Positions 1 to 6,929 are shown, counted from the first letter of the stretch. The stretch is 8,987 nucleotides of DNA from an uncultured Atopobiaceae bacterium (GCA_944321005.1 CALUJT010000075.1:1-8987); one strand, 5' to 3'. The notes: generated by a model from the sequence alone, not told the origin. Made by a program: numbers and translations.

Positions 1-2382
1 AGGGCCCCAGCCCAGGGCGAGCGACAGAGCGTGAAGGACGGCCCCGCCCCAGCCCCATCCGCGCACCTCGCGCACGAGCGCGTCTACCACGCCCATGTCC
101 GCTATCCCGCCCGTCATCTTGGCGATGGCGCGCAGCGGCATGTTCCAGATGAACAGGATGTTGAGGTCCGGCTGGCCGCGGTGCTCGGCACCGTCCTTCA
201 GGCCGCGCAGGACGGCCCAGACGACCCAGAAGATGAGGGAGCGGCCGTGGTTGAGGTCGCGGAAGCACGAGTTGCGCCCGATGCCCTCCTCGCCCCTCGG
301 CACCGCGTGGTCGAGAAGGGCCGAGAAGTGCGCGTCGCTCACCTGGCTGACGTCTGCCGTCTCGTACGGCGTCACGTCGACGCCCGCGTAGGGGTTGGGC
401 GCGCCGGTCCCGGCGAGCTCGACCGTGCCCACGAGGCGGATGTCCTCGCTCGAGGAGCCCACGCGCAGCTCGTAGGTGCCGCCCTCGACCTCCCAGTTGC
501 CGGTCTCCACGTTGAAGTAGGAGAAGGCGCGCTCGTCGAGCGCGATCTCAACGGTCCGGGACTCCCCGGGCGCGAGCTCCACGCGGGCGAAGCCGCGCAG
601 TTCCTGCTCGGGACGGAAGACGTCATGCTCGGGCTTGGCGACGTAGAGCTGCGCCACCTCCGCGCCGGCTCGCGACCCGGTGTTGGTGATCGTGAAGGAG
701 GCGCCGTGCTCGGTGGCCGCGAGGCGGGAGTAGGAGAAGGACGTGTAGGAGAGGCCAAAGCCAAAGGGGAAGGCCACCGGCACGCGCGCCGTCTGGAAGT
801 AGCGGTACCCCACGTAGATGCCCTCGCGGTACTCCGCGTTCTTCTCGTCGGAGGGGAAGGAGGCGGCGGAGGGGACGTCGTCGTAGCGCACGGGCCAGGT
901 CTCCGTGAGCTTGCCGGAGGGGCAGGCGGCGCCCGTGACCACGTCGAGGGCAGCGCCCGCGCCGGCCTGGCCGCCGAGGGCGCAGTAGAGCACCGCCGGG
1001 GCGTCGGCCATCCAGCCGGACTCCACGGCGGACCCGGCGGAGAGCAGCACCACGACGTTGGGGTTCACCCGGGCCACGGCGTGGGCGAGCTCGGTCTGGT
1101 TGGCGTTGAGGCGCATGGTCGCGCGGTCGGCGCCCTCGGACTCCTGGACCTCGGTGAGCGCCAGGGCGAGGAGAGCCACGTCCGCGCGACGCGCGAGCTC
1201 GAGGGCGTCGTCGCGCCTGCTCGGGCTCTCGCCGCCCAGGCGCTCGAAGCCGGGCTCGTAGCCCACGAGGTCGAGCTCGGTCTCGCCGATGAGGTCGAGC
1301 AGCGAGTCCACGCGCGTGGAGTTGACGGCGGAGGAGCCGGCCCCCTGGTAGCGCGGCGTCTTGGCGAAGTCGCCTATCAGCGCCACGCGGGTGCGCGGCG
1401 GCAGGGGCAGCAGGTCGCCCTCGTTCTTGAGCAGGACGCAGCCCTCCGCGGCTGCCTTGCGCGCCAGCGCGTGGTGCTCCGACTGGCAGTAGGTGTCGGG
1501 CGCGGCCTCCACCGCCGGCGTGCAGGAGAGGACGAGGTCAAGAGCCTCGTCAACGCGGGCGTCGAGCACGTCCTCGGAGAGGCGCCCCTCACGCACCGCG
1601 GCAGCCAGCTCGCGGACCGAGCTCAGGCCCGGCGCGGGCATCTCAAAGGTGGATCCCGCCGCCACCCCGGCCACGTGGTCGTTGGAGCCGCCCCAGTCGG
1701 CGACCACGGCGCCCTCGTAGCCCCACTCGTGGCGCAGGATGTCCTTGAGCAGGCGATCGTTCTCGTTGGCGTAGGTGCCGTTCACGAGGTTGTAGGAGGA
1801 CATGATGGTCTTGGGGGCGGACTCGCGCACGCAGGCCTCGAAGCCGGCGAGGTAGATCTCGCGCAGGGTGCGCTCGTCGAGCACGGAGTCGGACGCCTGG
1901 CGGCGTGTCTCCTGGCTGTTGACGGCAAAGTGCTTGGGACAGGCGCTGATGCCCACGGACTGGATGCCGCGCACGGCCGCCGCCGCCATCTTCCCGCTGA
2001 GGTAGGGGTCCTCGGAGTAGTACTCGAAGTTGCGCCCGCACAGCGGGTTGCGCTTGATGCACAGGCCCGGGGCCAGCAGCACGCCCACGCCCTGGCTGGC
2101 GGCCTCCTCGCCCATGGCGGCGCCCACGCGCTCGACTATGGAGGGGTCCCAAGTGTTGGCGAGCGTCACGGCGGTGGGGAAGCAGGTCGCGGGCTCGGAG
2201 GGGCTGAGGCCCAGGTGGTCCGAGGCCCCGGCCTGGTGGCGGACTCCCGCGGGGCCGTCAGAGAACGTGACCTGGGGGATGCCCAGGCGCTTGATGGGCC
2301 AGGACTCGAACTCGCTGGCGCCCTGCAGGAGCGCGCACTTCTCCTCGAGCGTGAGCTTGGCGATGATGTCTGCGTGCTTCAT
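1..2382 (-). CDS. Family 3 glycoside hydrolase (beta-glucosidase type), 3' end beyond the left edge
   Basis: The minus strand is open from ATG at 2382-2380 to position 1, giving 794 residues without a stop, so the gene is cut by the window edge. It probably hydrolyses terminal beta-linked sugars from oligosaccharides or glycosides. No signal peptide is visible, so it should act in the cytoplasm on imported substrate. Visible GH3 marks: N-terminal LTLEEK near residue 11; SDGPAGVR (D42, R48) in the substrate pocket; PKHFAVN (K150, H151); VVADWGG with the expected catalytic nucleophile D229; ESEGADR at 414-420, a region that often supplies the acid/base Glu. A fibronectin-III-like domain spans roughly 570-645 (AEVAQLYV, then LRGFARVEL). 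Beyond 680 there is an extension with hydrophobic stretches and NMPLRAIAKMTGG (745 onward), which I recall from other Firmicutes and actinobacterial GH3 proteins. A cgAGGAGGA ribosome site at 2386-2394 supports the start. Family membership is firm; the exact sugar specificity is not readable. Confidence 0.93.
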   Translation of the reverse strand, partial: MKHADIIAKLTLEEKCALLQGASEFESWPIKRLGIPQVTFSDGPAGVRHQAGASDHLGLSPSEPATCFPTAVTLANTWDPSIVERVGAAMGEEAASQGVGVLLAPGLCIKRNPLCGRNFEYYSEDPYLSGKMAAAAVRGIQSVGISACPKHFAVNSQETRRQASDSVLDERTLREIYLAGFEACVRESAPKTIMSSYNLVNGTYANENDRLLKDILRHEWGYEGAVVADWGGSNDHVAGVAAGSTFEMPAPGLSSVRELAAAVREGRLSEDVLDARVDEALDLVLSCTPAVEAAPDTYCQSEHHALARKAAAEGCVLLKNEGDLLPLPPRTRVALIGDFAKTPRYQGAGSSAVNSTRVDSLLDLIGETELDLVGYEPGFERLGGESPSRRDDALELARRADVALLALALTEVQESEGADRATMRLNANQTELAHAVARVNPNVVVLLSAGSAVESGWMADAPAVLYCALGGQAGAGAALDVVTGAACPSGKLTETWPVRYDDVPSAASFPSDEKNAEYREGIYVGYRYFQTARVPVAFPFGFGLSYTSFSYSRLAATEHGASFTITNTGSRAGAEVAQLYVAKPEHDVFRPEQELRGFARVELAPGESRTVEIALDERAFSYFNVETGNWEVEGGTYELRVGSSSEDIRLVGTVELAGTGAPNPYAGVDVTPYETADVSQVSDAHFSALLDHAVPRGEEGIGRNSCFRDLNHGRSLIFWVVWAVLRGLKDGAEHRGQPDLNILFIWNMPLRAIAKMTGGIADMGVVDALVREVRGWGWGGAVLHALSLALGWGP

Positions 2383-2385
2383 GCG

Positions 2386-2394
2386 TCCTCCTCG
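2386..2394 (-). promoter_or_regulatory. Ribosome binding site of the GH3 gene
   Basis: On the minus strand the sequence reads CGAGGAGGA followed by CGC and ATG. AGGAGG is a full anti-Shine-Dalgarno match with only four bases to the start codon, slightly tight but enough to fix the start at 2382. Confidence 0.7.
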
Positions 2395-2411
2395 ACCCGT
2401 TTTCAGCTCTG

Positions 2412-2417
2412 ATGATA
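2412..2417 (-). promoter_or_regulatory. Possible -10 element of the GH3 promoter
   Basis: TATCAT on the minus strand, about 30 bases upstream of the GH3 start, is the best -10 match in a very GC-rich gap. The hexamer 17 bases further upstream (GTACGC) does not resemble TTGACA. A promoter with poor -35 would fit activator dependence, but a single hexamer match is weak evidence. Confidence 0.3.
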
Positions 2418-2444
2418 GGGGGTGGGGAGGGGAGGCGTACCGCG

Positions 2445-2478
2445 GCGACACAATCGGCGCACCGCGCGGCACAACCGG
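2445..2478 (-). repeat. Two 13-bp direct repeats with 21-bp period upstream of the GH3 gene
   Basis: On the plus strand GCGACACAATCGG (2445-2457) and GCGGCACAACCGG (2466-2478) match at 11 of 13 positions with an offset of exactly 21 bp, two helical turns. They lie just upstream of the would-be -35 of the GH3 promoter. Such same-face direct repeats next to -35 are typical of AraC-family activator sites. No regulator gene is in the window, so the assignment is inference. Confidence 0.4.
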
Positions 2479-2600
2479 CAGGGGAGCGCGCCGGGCGACG
2501 GCCCGCCGGCGAACCCTGGGCGTTGCGGTTCTGGGGGCTGGGGCGCGACTGAAGGCCTCCGTCCCTGCGTTCTTCTCGGCGTTTCATTGATTGCGCTGCG

Positions 2601-2636
2601 AAAAACGGGACCGGGGCACGTTGGATGGTGCCCCGG
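2601..2636 (-). terminator. Rho-independent terminator after the DedA gene
   Basis: On the minus strand a perfect 9-bp stem (CCGGGGCAC / GTGCCCCGG, plus positions 2611-2619 and 2628-2636) with an 8-base loop is followed after TCCCG by five T residues (2601-2605). It starts about 70 bases after the DedA stop codon and separates that gene from the GH3 gene. Confidence 0.8.
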
Positions 2637-2704
2637 CCTCGAATACGGCAACGGAAGTTGGTCGGGCCGTGCCCTGTCCCCGATTTGCGCAGCGGACGGG
2701 CGCC

Positions 2705-3349
2705 CTACGCGTCCTTCTCGTCCTTGCCCTCGCGGAGAGCCGGGAGGATGCGCTTGACCACCCAGAAGATTACCGCCACGATCGCGATGGCGATGATCAC
2801 GTACTTGACCACGTCGGAGACCCACTCGGCCTGCACGGTGACGGTCTCCCAGGCGCTGCCGGCCGCGGCGCCGAGCGAGCAGAGGATGGTGTTCCACACG
2901 GTGGAGCCCAGCAGCGTGTAGAGGGAGAACTTGAGGACGTTCATCTTGGCGGTGCCGGCGGGGATGGAGATGAGGCTGCGCACCACGGGGATGCAGCGGC
3001 AGATGAGGACCGTGACCTGGCCCTTGCGGTCGAACCAGTCCACGGCGCTGGAGATGTCCTCGGGCTTGAAGCCCAGCAGGCGCATCGGGCGCGTGCCGAA
3101 GAAGGCCATGAGGCGCTCGCGCGAGAGGATGCGGCCCACGCCGTAGAGGATGAAGGCGCCGGTGACCGATCCCACGGTGGCGGAGACGATTACGCCCGGG
3201 AGCGTGAGCTCCGTCGTGGTGGTGAAGAAGCCCGAGAGCGGCAGGATGAGCTCGCTCGGGATGGGCGGGAAGACGTTCTCGAAGAAGATGAGGAACCAAA
3301 CGCCGATGTAGCCGAACTGGCTGATGAGGTTGGTGAACAGGTCCTCCAT
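2705..3349 (-). CDS. DedA-family membrane protein
   Basis: A 214-residue integral membrane protein of the DedA (SNARE-associated/VTT) superfamily. Members are linked to transbilayer movement of lipids such as undecaprenyl phosphate or phosphatidylethanolamine and to envelope homeostasis; which lipid this one handles cannot be told. The FFENVFPPIPSE motif (23-33) carries acidic residues E24 and E33 in the first re-entrant region. RCIPVVRSLISIPAG (118-132) carries R118 and R124, with the same spacing as the two essential arginines known in E. coli DedA proteins. Hydrophobic segments lie at about 13-40, 52-72, 112-131, 138-165 and 181-202, followed by a short charged tail. I start it at ATG 3349, because AGGGAG lies just upstream. 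The longer frame from a GTG at 3373 would add eight residues ahead of that site and is less likely. It has its own terminator, so it is probably monocistronic. Confidence 0.92.
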   Translation of the reverse strand: MEDLFTNLISQFGYIGVWFLIFFENVFPPIPSELILPLSGFFTTTTELTLPGVIVSATVGSVTGAFILYGVGRILSRERLMAFFGTRPMRLLGFKPEDISSAVDWFDRKGQVTVLICRCIPVVRSLISIPAGTAKMNVLKFSLYTLLGSTVWNTILCSLGAAAGSAWETVTVQAEWVSDVVKYVIIAIAIVAVIFWVVKRILPALREGKDEKDA

Positions 3350-3382
3350 GGGACTCCCTTGTCTCGGAGACACAACATTCCC

Positions 3383-3388
3383 ATTATC
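3383..3388 (-). promoter_or_regulatory. Possible -10 element of the DedA promoter
   Basis: GATAAT on the minus strand (5 of 6 matches to TATAAT) lies 33 bases upstream of the chosen ATG and downstream of the preceding gene's terminator. No convincing -35 is found at 16-18 bases; TTGATT lies about 25 bases away, which is too far. Confidence 0.35.
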
Positions 3389-3480
3389 GCCGCGCGGGGG
3401 CTCCTCTGGGGAAAATCAAGGATTGCACAGAAGTGGAGCGCGGGTTGAGTCCTGGGCGCCCGTGGACGCTTCAAGGCACG

Positions 3481-3521
3481 AAAACGTCCCGCCGCGCCCA
3501 GGACCGGGGTGCGGCGGGACG
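3481..3521 (-). terminator. Rho-independent terminator after the alcohol dehydrogenase
   Basis: An 11-bp perfect stem (CGTCCCGCCGC at 3485-3495 with GCGGCGGGACG at 3511-3521) and 15-base loop is followed on the minus strand directly by TTTT (3484-3481). It begins about 28 bases past the dehydrogenase stop codon and ends transcription before the DedA gene. Confidence 0.8.
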
Positions 3522-3549
3522 CCGGGACGTGCATCGGTGGGCGGGTTGC

Positions 3550-4785
3550 CTACAGGCAGGACTCGTAGATCGCGCGGGCGTCGTCCATCGTGAGGCGCCG
3601 GAGCTCCCCGAAGACGGCCCCCTTGTTCTTCTCGAGGGTCCCCAGCAGCGCGGGGACGTCCTTCTCGGTGACGCCCAGCTCGCCGAGGGTGCGCGGCATG
3701 CCCATGGAGACGAAGAAGTCCTGGAGCTCGTCGATCGTGGCGGCGACGGCGTCGGCGACGGCCTCCTCGGGCGTTACGTCCACGTCGTCAGCCTCCGCGT
3801 CCACCGGCTCTATGCCAAAGACGTCGCGACCGAAGGAGAGGAAGCGCTCCGGGGCGCTGCGCCACACGTAGCGCATCCAGGCGGGGAAGACCACGGCGAG
3901 GCCGGCGCCGTGGGTGATCTGGGTGTGGTGCGCGGAGAGCTCGTGCTCGAGGCCGTGGCTCTCCCAGCCGCCCGCTCGCCCGCCGGGGTTGGTGTTGCGG
4001 CCGAGGCCCGCGATGTCGTTGTGCGCGAGGGTGCCCGCCCACATGATGTTGGCGCGCGCGTCATAGTCCTCGGGGTCTGCGAGGGCGCGCGGGGCCTCCT
4101 CGATGAGGGAGCGGATGATGCCGCAGGCGATGTTGTCCGTCACGGGGACGGGGCCCGCGCCGGAGAAGTAGCGCTCCATGATGTGGGCGATCATGTCCGT
4201 CACGCCGGCGGCCGTCTGGTAGGCGGGCAGGGTGTAGGTGAGCTCCGGATCCATGAAGGCGATGACGGGGCGGTGGAGCTCGCTCGAGAGGCCGCGCTTG
4301 AGGCTGAGCTCGTCGTTGGAGATGACGGCCGAGGCGCTGGACTCGGAGCCGGCGGCCGGGATGGTGAGCACGCACGCCACGGGGAGCTTGCCCTCGGCCA
4401 CGGGCTTGGCGGCGCCGGAGAAGAGGTCCCAGACGTCGCCCTCGTAGGGCACGCCGAGCGCGATGGCCTTGGCGGTGTCGATGACCGAGCCGCCGCCCAC
4501 GGCGAGCACGAGGTCCGCGCCGCAGGAGCGCGCGAGCTCGACGCCCTCGCGCACGAGGCCGACCTCGGGGTTGGGGCGCACGCCGGAGAGCTCCGTGCGG
4601 GCGATGCCCTCGGCGTCGAGCGTGGCGGTGACGCGGGCGAGCGTGCCGGTGCGGACCACGGAGCCCTGGCCGTAGACGAGAAGGGCGTGGCGGTAGCCGC
4701 CCGCGGCGAGCTCGGCGCCCACGCGGTCCGTGACGCCGCGGCCAAAGACGAAGCGGGTGGGCAGGTGGAAGGTGAAGTCGTTCAT
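3550..4785 (-). CDS. Iron-containing alcohol dehydrogenase (butanol dehydrogenase type)
   Basis: A 411-residue group III metal-dependent alcohol dehydrogenase, closest in style to the NAD(P)H butanol dehydrogenase/YqhD branch. It would reduce aldehydes to alcohols (or the reverse) in the cytoplasm, re-oxidising NAD(P)H during fermentation. The N-terminal dinucleotide-binding half shows LAVGGGSVIDTAKAIALG (94-111). The C-terminal metal-binding half shows TDMIAHIMERYF (D197, H201), SHGLEHELSA (H277, H281) and THGAGLAVVFPAWMRY (H292). D197, H201, H277 and H292 are the likely Fe/Zn ligands, with H281 the catalytic-pocket histidine. By my count H277 to H292 is one residue longer than the 14-residue spacing in FucO. 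The protein is about 20 residues longer than usual, because of an acidic insert around 328-342. The start is supported by AAAGGA five bases upstream. An independent unit ending in its own terminator; the natural substrate is unknown. Confidence 0.94.
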   Translation of the reverse strand: MNDFTFHLPTRFVFGRGVTDRVGAELAAGGYRHALLVYGQGSVVRTGTLARVTATLDAEGIARTELSGVRPNPEVGLVREGVELARSCGADLVLAVGGGSVIDTAKAIALGVPYEGDVWDLFSGAAKPVAEGKLPVACVLTIPAAGSESSASAVISNDELSLKRGLSSELHRPVIAFMDPELTYTLPAYQTAAGVTDMIAHIMERYFSGAGPVPVTDNIACGIIRSLIEEAPRALADPEDYDARANIMWAGTLAHNDIAGLGRNTNPGGRAGGWESHGLEHELSAHHTQITHGAGLAVVFPAWMRYVWRSAPERFLSFGRDVFGIEPVDAEADDVDVTPEEAVADAVAATIDELQDFFVSMGMPRTLGELGVTEKDVPALLGTLEKNKGAVFGELRRLTMDDARAIYESCL

Positions 4786-4863
4786 GGGGGTCCTTTCGAC
4801 GTATGCCGAGAAGAGCTTAGCGCGTCGAGGGCCGCGCGCGCGTCACTTTCGAGCCCGCGTGGA

Positions 4864-4900
4864 CACGGGGCCTCGCGTCAGCCCAGTGCGGCGCCCCGTG
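4864..4900 (-). terminator. Hairpin after the pRiA4b ORF-3-like gene, possible terminator
   Basis: An 8-bp perfect stem (CACGGGGC at 4864-4871, GCCCCGTG at 4893-4900) with a 21-base loop lies about 30 bases past the stop codon of the 4929-6200 gene. There is no T-run after it on either strand, so it may be a factor-dependent stop, an mRNA-end stabiliser or a chance GC-rich pairing. No convincing promoter for the dehydrogenase was found in the remaining 80 bases. Confidence 0.35.
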
Positions 4901-4928
4901 CGGGCCTACCGGCGGGATGGTCCGCGCG

Positions 4929-6200
4929 CTACAGGGGGATGTCGTCGTAGTCCGCGTAGTCCTCGTCGTCCACGTCCCCCGGGTCCTCGCGGCCCTCGTA
5001 GCCGTCGAAGCGGCTGAGGTCGTCGTCGGGGTCCGCCGCGGGCGGCGTGGGCTCGTCCTTCTCGGCCTGCCCGTCGAGCGCGGCCTGCCAGCGGGCGCGG
5101 TCGTCCTCGAACCCGGAGAGCCGCTCGCGCGCCATCCCTATGTTGAAGGGGAAGAAACCGGTCGCATCGGCCCGCGCGAGCGCCCGGATGACGTTGCGCC
5201 CGCTGCCGTAGAGCTCGTTCTCGAAGGCGTCAAACCCCTCGGGCCCAACCACCCACTCGGGCGGCGCGTCGCCCACGCCGTCCACAAGCTGCGGTCCCAT
5301 GCCGGAGACTCCCTCGTGTGCCTCGAGCACCGTGACGGCCACCTCCCAGGGCGTGCCGTCGCCGTAGCTGTACGTGGCCTCCTGCGTCCTGGGGAAGACC
5401 TCGCCCAGGGTCAGCATCGACGCGCGCGTCTCGATGAACTTCTTTCTGCGGGTCTTGGGCAGGGGAATGGTCCCGCAGGCGCCTCGCTCGCCTATGAGCA
5501 GGTTGCCCCTGCTGTTGGAGAGCAGGAACCCAAACGGCCTCAGGTCCCTCCAGCACAGGCAGCGCTGGATGACAAGGTGCAGGTCGAGGAAGGTGAGGCC
5601 AGCGGGTACGAGGACCTTGCGCCAGCAGGTGCGCTTGAGCTCGCCCCACCTCAGGTACGCGTAGGGGTCGCTGTAGTAGCGGTGCTGCGACGTCTTGCCG
5701 TCCAGGTTGAGGTTGAGGCGCAGAAGCAGCGACCGGGCGTCCCGCGCGTCGCGGTGGTAGGAGGCGGGAGGATCGAGAAGCGCGGTGGGCGAGAAGGACG
5801 GGCGCGGCTCCGGGCGCAGCCGGCCGGACTCCCTCACCGCCGCCACGAACTCCGACATGGTGAGAGGCCCCGCCCCAGCGGCGGCCTCGTCTGCGAAGAG
5901 CCTTGGCCAGGCGCACCTGATCTCCTCCTGCGAGGCTCCGACGGAAGGGCCGAGCGCGAGCTGGAGGTACTTGAGCGCCCCCATGGCCTCTCGCTCTCCC
6001 TCGGCGGTGATGCTGAGGAGGTTGCCTGCGTCCGAGTACTCGACCAGCCCGTAGCTGCGCAGAGTGGCGAGGACGCCCTCGTCAAACGATCGCGTGGACT
6101 GGCAGGCGCCGTGGCGGGCCGCCTCCTGGTCCAGGTTCAGGTAGGCGACGACCAGCGTGAAGAGGCAGTTGAGAAACTGGTTGAGGTCGCTGTGCTGCAT
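4929..6200 (-). CDS. pRiA4b ORF-3-like / IS1096 TnpR-like domain protein with winged-helix-like N-terminus
   Basis: A 423-residue protein of unknown function. The C-terminal half (about 156-365) resembles the plasmid pRiA4b ORF-3 family: WRKVLVPAGLTFLDLHLVIQ (193-212) then a CW, LTLGEVFP (263-270), a YSYGDGTPWE segment (277-286), and DAPPEWVVGPEGF (311-323) where the family usually has a cysteine-flanked CPPED...GG..GY motif. Both cysteines I expect there are absent, so a metal site, if the family has one, may be lost. The N-terminal part (about 38-80, GVLATLRSYGLVEY...LLSITAEGERE) looks like a winged helix with a wing strand. The tail (378-423) is strongly acidic. The family was named after an insertion-sequence passenger but is mostly chromosomal. 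ATG at 6200 is chosen because AAGGAG lies seven bases upstream; the frame is open further up to 6725 but that part overlaps the divergent control region. Family call good, role unknown. Confidence 0.82.
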   Translation of the reverse strand: MQHSDLNQFLNCLFTLVVAYLNLDQEAARHGACQSTRSFDEGVLATLRSYGLVEYSDAGNLLSITAEGEREAMGALKYLQLALGPSVGASQEEIRCAWPRLFADEAAAGAGPLTMSEFVAAVRESGRLRPEPRPSFSPTALLDPPASYHRDARDARSLLLRLNLNLDGKTSQHRYYSDPYAYLRWGELKRTCWRKVLVPAGLTFLDLHLVIQRCLCWRDLRPFGFLLSNSRGNLLIGERGACGTIPLPKTRRKKFIETRASMLTLGEVFPRTQEATYSYGDGTPWEVAVTVLEAHEGVSGMGPQLVDGVGDAPPEWVVGPEGFDAFENELYGSGRNVIRALARADATGFFPFNIGMARERLSGFEDDRARWQAALDGQAEKDEPTPPAADPDDDLSRFDGYEGREDPGDVDDEDYADYDDIPL

Positions 6201-6443
6201 GGCGGCTCCTTCCCTCGGCGGCTTTGGTGGGATGAGCCTACCCTCTTTGAGCTGGGGTTTTCTGCCCGTTTTCTTACGGGGCGCTGTCACGGCTGGCAGG
6301 CGGATGGCGAGGTCGTGAAGGCCGGGAAACCTGTCGGCGGGCGGTTGCCCCGCGCCCGCGGGCGGCGCCCCGCGCATGCCCCCGCATCCCGTGCACGACG
6401 CTTTCCGAGCGCTTACCCGGCCCTGACGCGCGCGAGGTAACGT

Positions 6444-6449
6444 TAGGGT
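6444..6449 (+). promoter_or_regulatory. Possible -10 element for the small membrane protein gene
   Basis: TAGGGT lies about 26 bases before the 6476 start. A TGAC-containing hexamer CTGACG at 6423-6428 is 15 bases upstream, which is short for a -35. This is the only promoter-like pair in the 275-base divergent gap and is weak. Confidence 0.25.
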
Positions 6450-6460
6450 AGGTTTGGGAG

Positions 6461-6475
6461 ACGCGGAGGTGCACC
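6461..6475 (+). promoter_or_regulatory. Ribosome binding site deciding the start of the small membrane protein
   Basis: GGAGGT at 6465-6470 is a strong Shine-Dalgarno sequence five bases from ATG 6476. It is the main reason to accept such a short gene. Confidence 0.6.
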
Positions 6476-6670
6476 ATGCTCGACGACGTGCTGGGTCCCG
6501 AGGCCACGTATCTGAGGAGGCTCGGCGCCCTGAGCGCCCTGCTCTGCGGGCCGTGCGCCCTTCTCGGCGTCGCGCTCGCTGCGGTACAGCCGTGCGCGGC
6601 CAACGTTGGAGCCACTGCCTGCGCGGCTGCGGTAGCGCTCGCCGGCGCGTGGCTCGCCAGGCGCTCGTAG
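6476..6670 (+). CDS. Small predicted membrane protein, 64 residues
   Basis: A short protein, not recognised as a family. Residues 1-15 are polar (MLDDVLGPEATYLRR). Two hydrophobic, Ala/Leu-rich segments follow at about 16-37 and 41-61, with a short ARRS end. Read as a membrane hairpin, the arginines at 14-15 and 62-63 would both sit on the cytoplasmic side by the positive-inside rule. Four cysteines (C24, C27, C40, C49) lie in or next to the membrane segments, with C24-x-x-C27 forming a CxxC. The start has a strong GGAGGT site. It is divergent from the pRiA4b ORF-3-like gene and shares its upstream gap. A longer overlapping frame (6454-6864) gives an arginine-rich translation and is not preferred. 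Function unknown. Confidence 0.6.
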   Translation: MLDDVLGPEATYLRRLGALSALLCGPCALLGVALAAVQPCAANVGATACAAAVALAGAWLARRS

Positions 6671-6692
6671 CCGTCTTCCCCGGGCGGTCGCC

Positions 6693-6712
6693 CGCTCTTC
6701 TCGCTCTTCTCG
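6693..6712. repeat. Left copy of a 20-bp repeat (doubled CGCTCTTCT)
   Basis: CGCTCTTCTCGCTCTTCTCG is a doubled 9-mer plus CG. It matches 7821-7840 at 18 of 20 positions in the same orientation. The two copies bracket the DUF3800 locus. Confidence 0.45.
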
Positions 6713-6723
6713 CCGCAGGAAGC

Positions 6724-6864
6724 ATGACGTCTTCCCTCTATCTCGGTGACTACGACTTCTTTGCCTTTGGCGCGGGGCATCACGAGCTATTGGTCTGGCC
6801 CATCGGCGACAGGCCCGCCGGCACGGACGTCACGGCGGACCATCTATTTCCGTACGAGTGGTAG
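6724..6864 (+). CDS. Doubtful short ORF, 46 residues
   Basis: Translation starts MTSSLYLGDYDFFAFGAGHH and ends with FPYEW before TAG. It is mixed in composition with many aromatic residues and does not look like a typical arginine/proline-rich shadow. An AGGA sits four bases before the ATG. No family, membrane segment or motif is recognised. It could be a true small protein, a relic of a longer gene, or chance. Confidence 0.22.
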   Translation: MTSSLYLGDYDFFAFGAGHHELLVWPIGDRPAGTDVTADHLFPYEW

Positions 6865-6929
6865 CCCCGGCATTTCGGCATTTCGTGGGGCGCGCTGGGC
6901 TTGCCCTGCGCATCGGCTGAGCCGGAATG

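Larger units (their letters stand above)
2383..2704. other. Intergenic region between the DedA gene and the GH3 gene
   Basis: This 322-base gap holds, in minus-strand order, the hairpin terminator of the DedA gene (2601-2636), about 120 bases without recognisable signals, a pair of 13-bp direct repeats (2445-2478), a weak -10 candidate (2412-2417) and the GH3 ribosome site. Open frames crossing it on either strand give arginine/proline-rich translations without family features and are not taken as genes. Confidence 0.6.

Noticed and set aside
31..2412. 793-codon open frame on the plus strand
   Set aside because: It lies codon-on-codon opposite the GH3 gene. Its translation is Gly/Ala/Val/His/Arg-rich with no family motif, while the minus strand shows all GH3 motifs.
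3433..4950. 505-codon open frame on the plus strand
   Set aside because: Shadow of the alcohol dehydrogenase; composition is typical of an antisense frame in GC-rich DNA.
4917..6440. 507-codon open frame on the plus strand
   Set aside because: Shadow of the pRiA4b ORF-3-like gene, with no recognisable domain.
6454..6670. Start of a 136-codon frame overlapping the small membrane protein
   Set aside because: Its first 90 residues are Arg-rich and overlap the better-supported 64-residue ORF. Only its last 46 codons are kept, at low confidence.
6681..6694. CGGGC-GGTC-GCCCG hairpin as terminator of the small gene
   Set aside because: Only 5 bp and followed by a C/T mix, not a T-run; mentioned within the intergenic entry but not called.
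6201..6725. N-terminal extension of the 4929-6200 gene by 175 residues
   Set aside because: The extension is Arg/Pro/Ala-rich, crosses the divergent control region and the small membrane protein gene, and lacks a ribosome site as good as the AAGGAG at ATG 6200.
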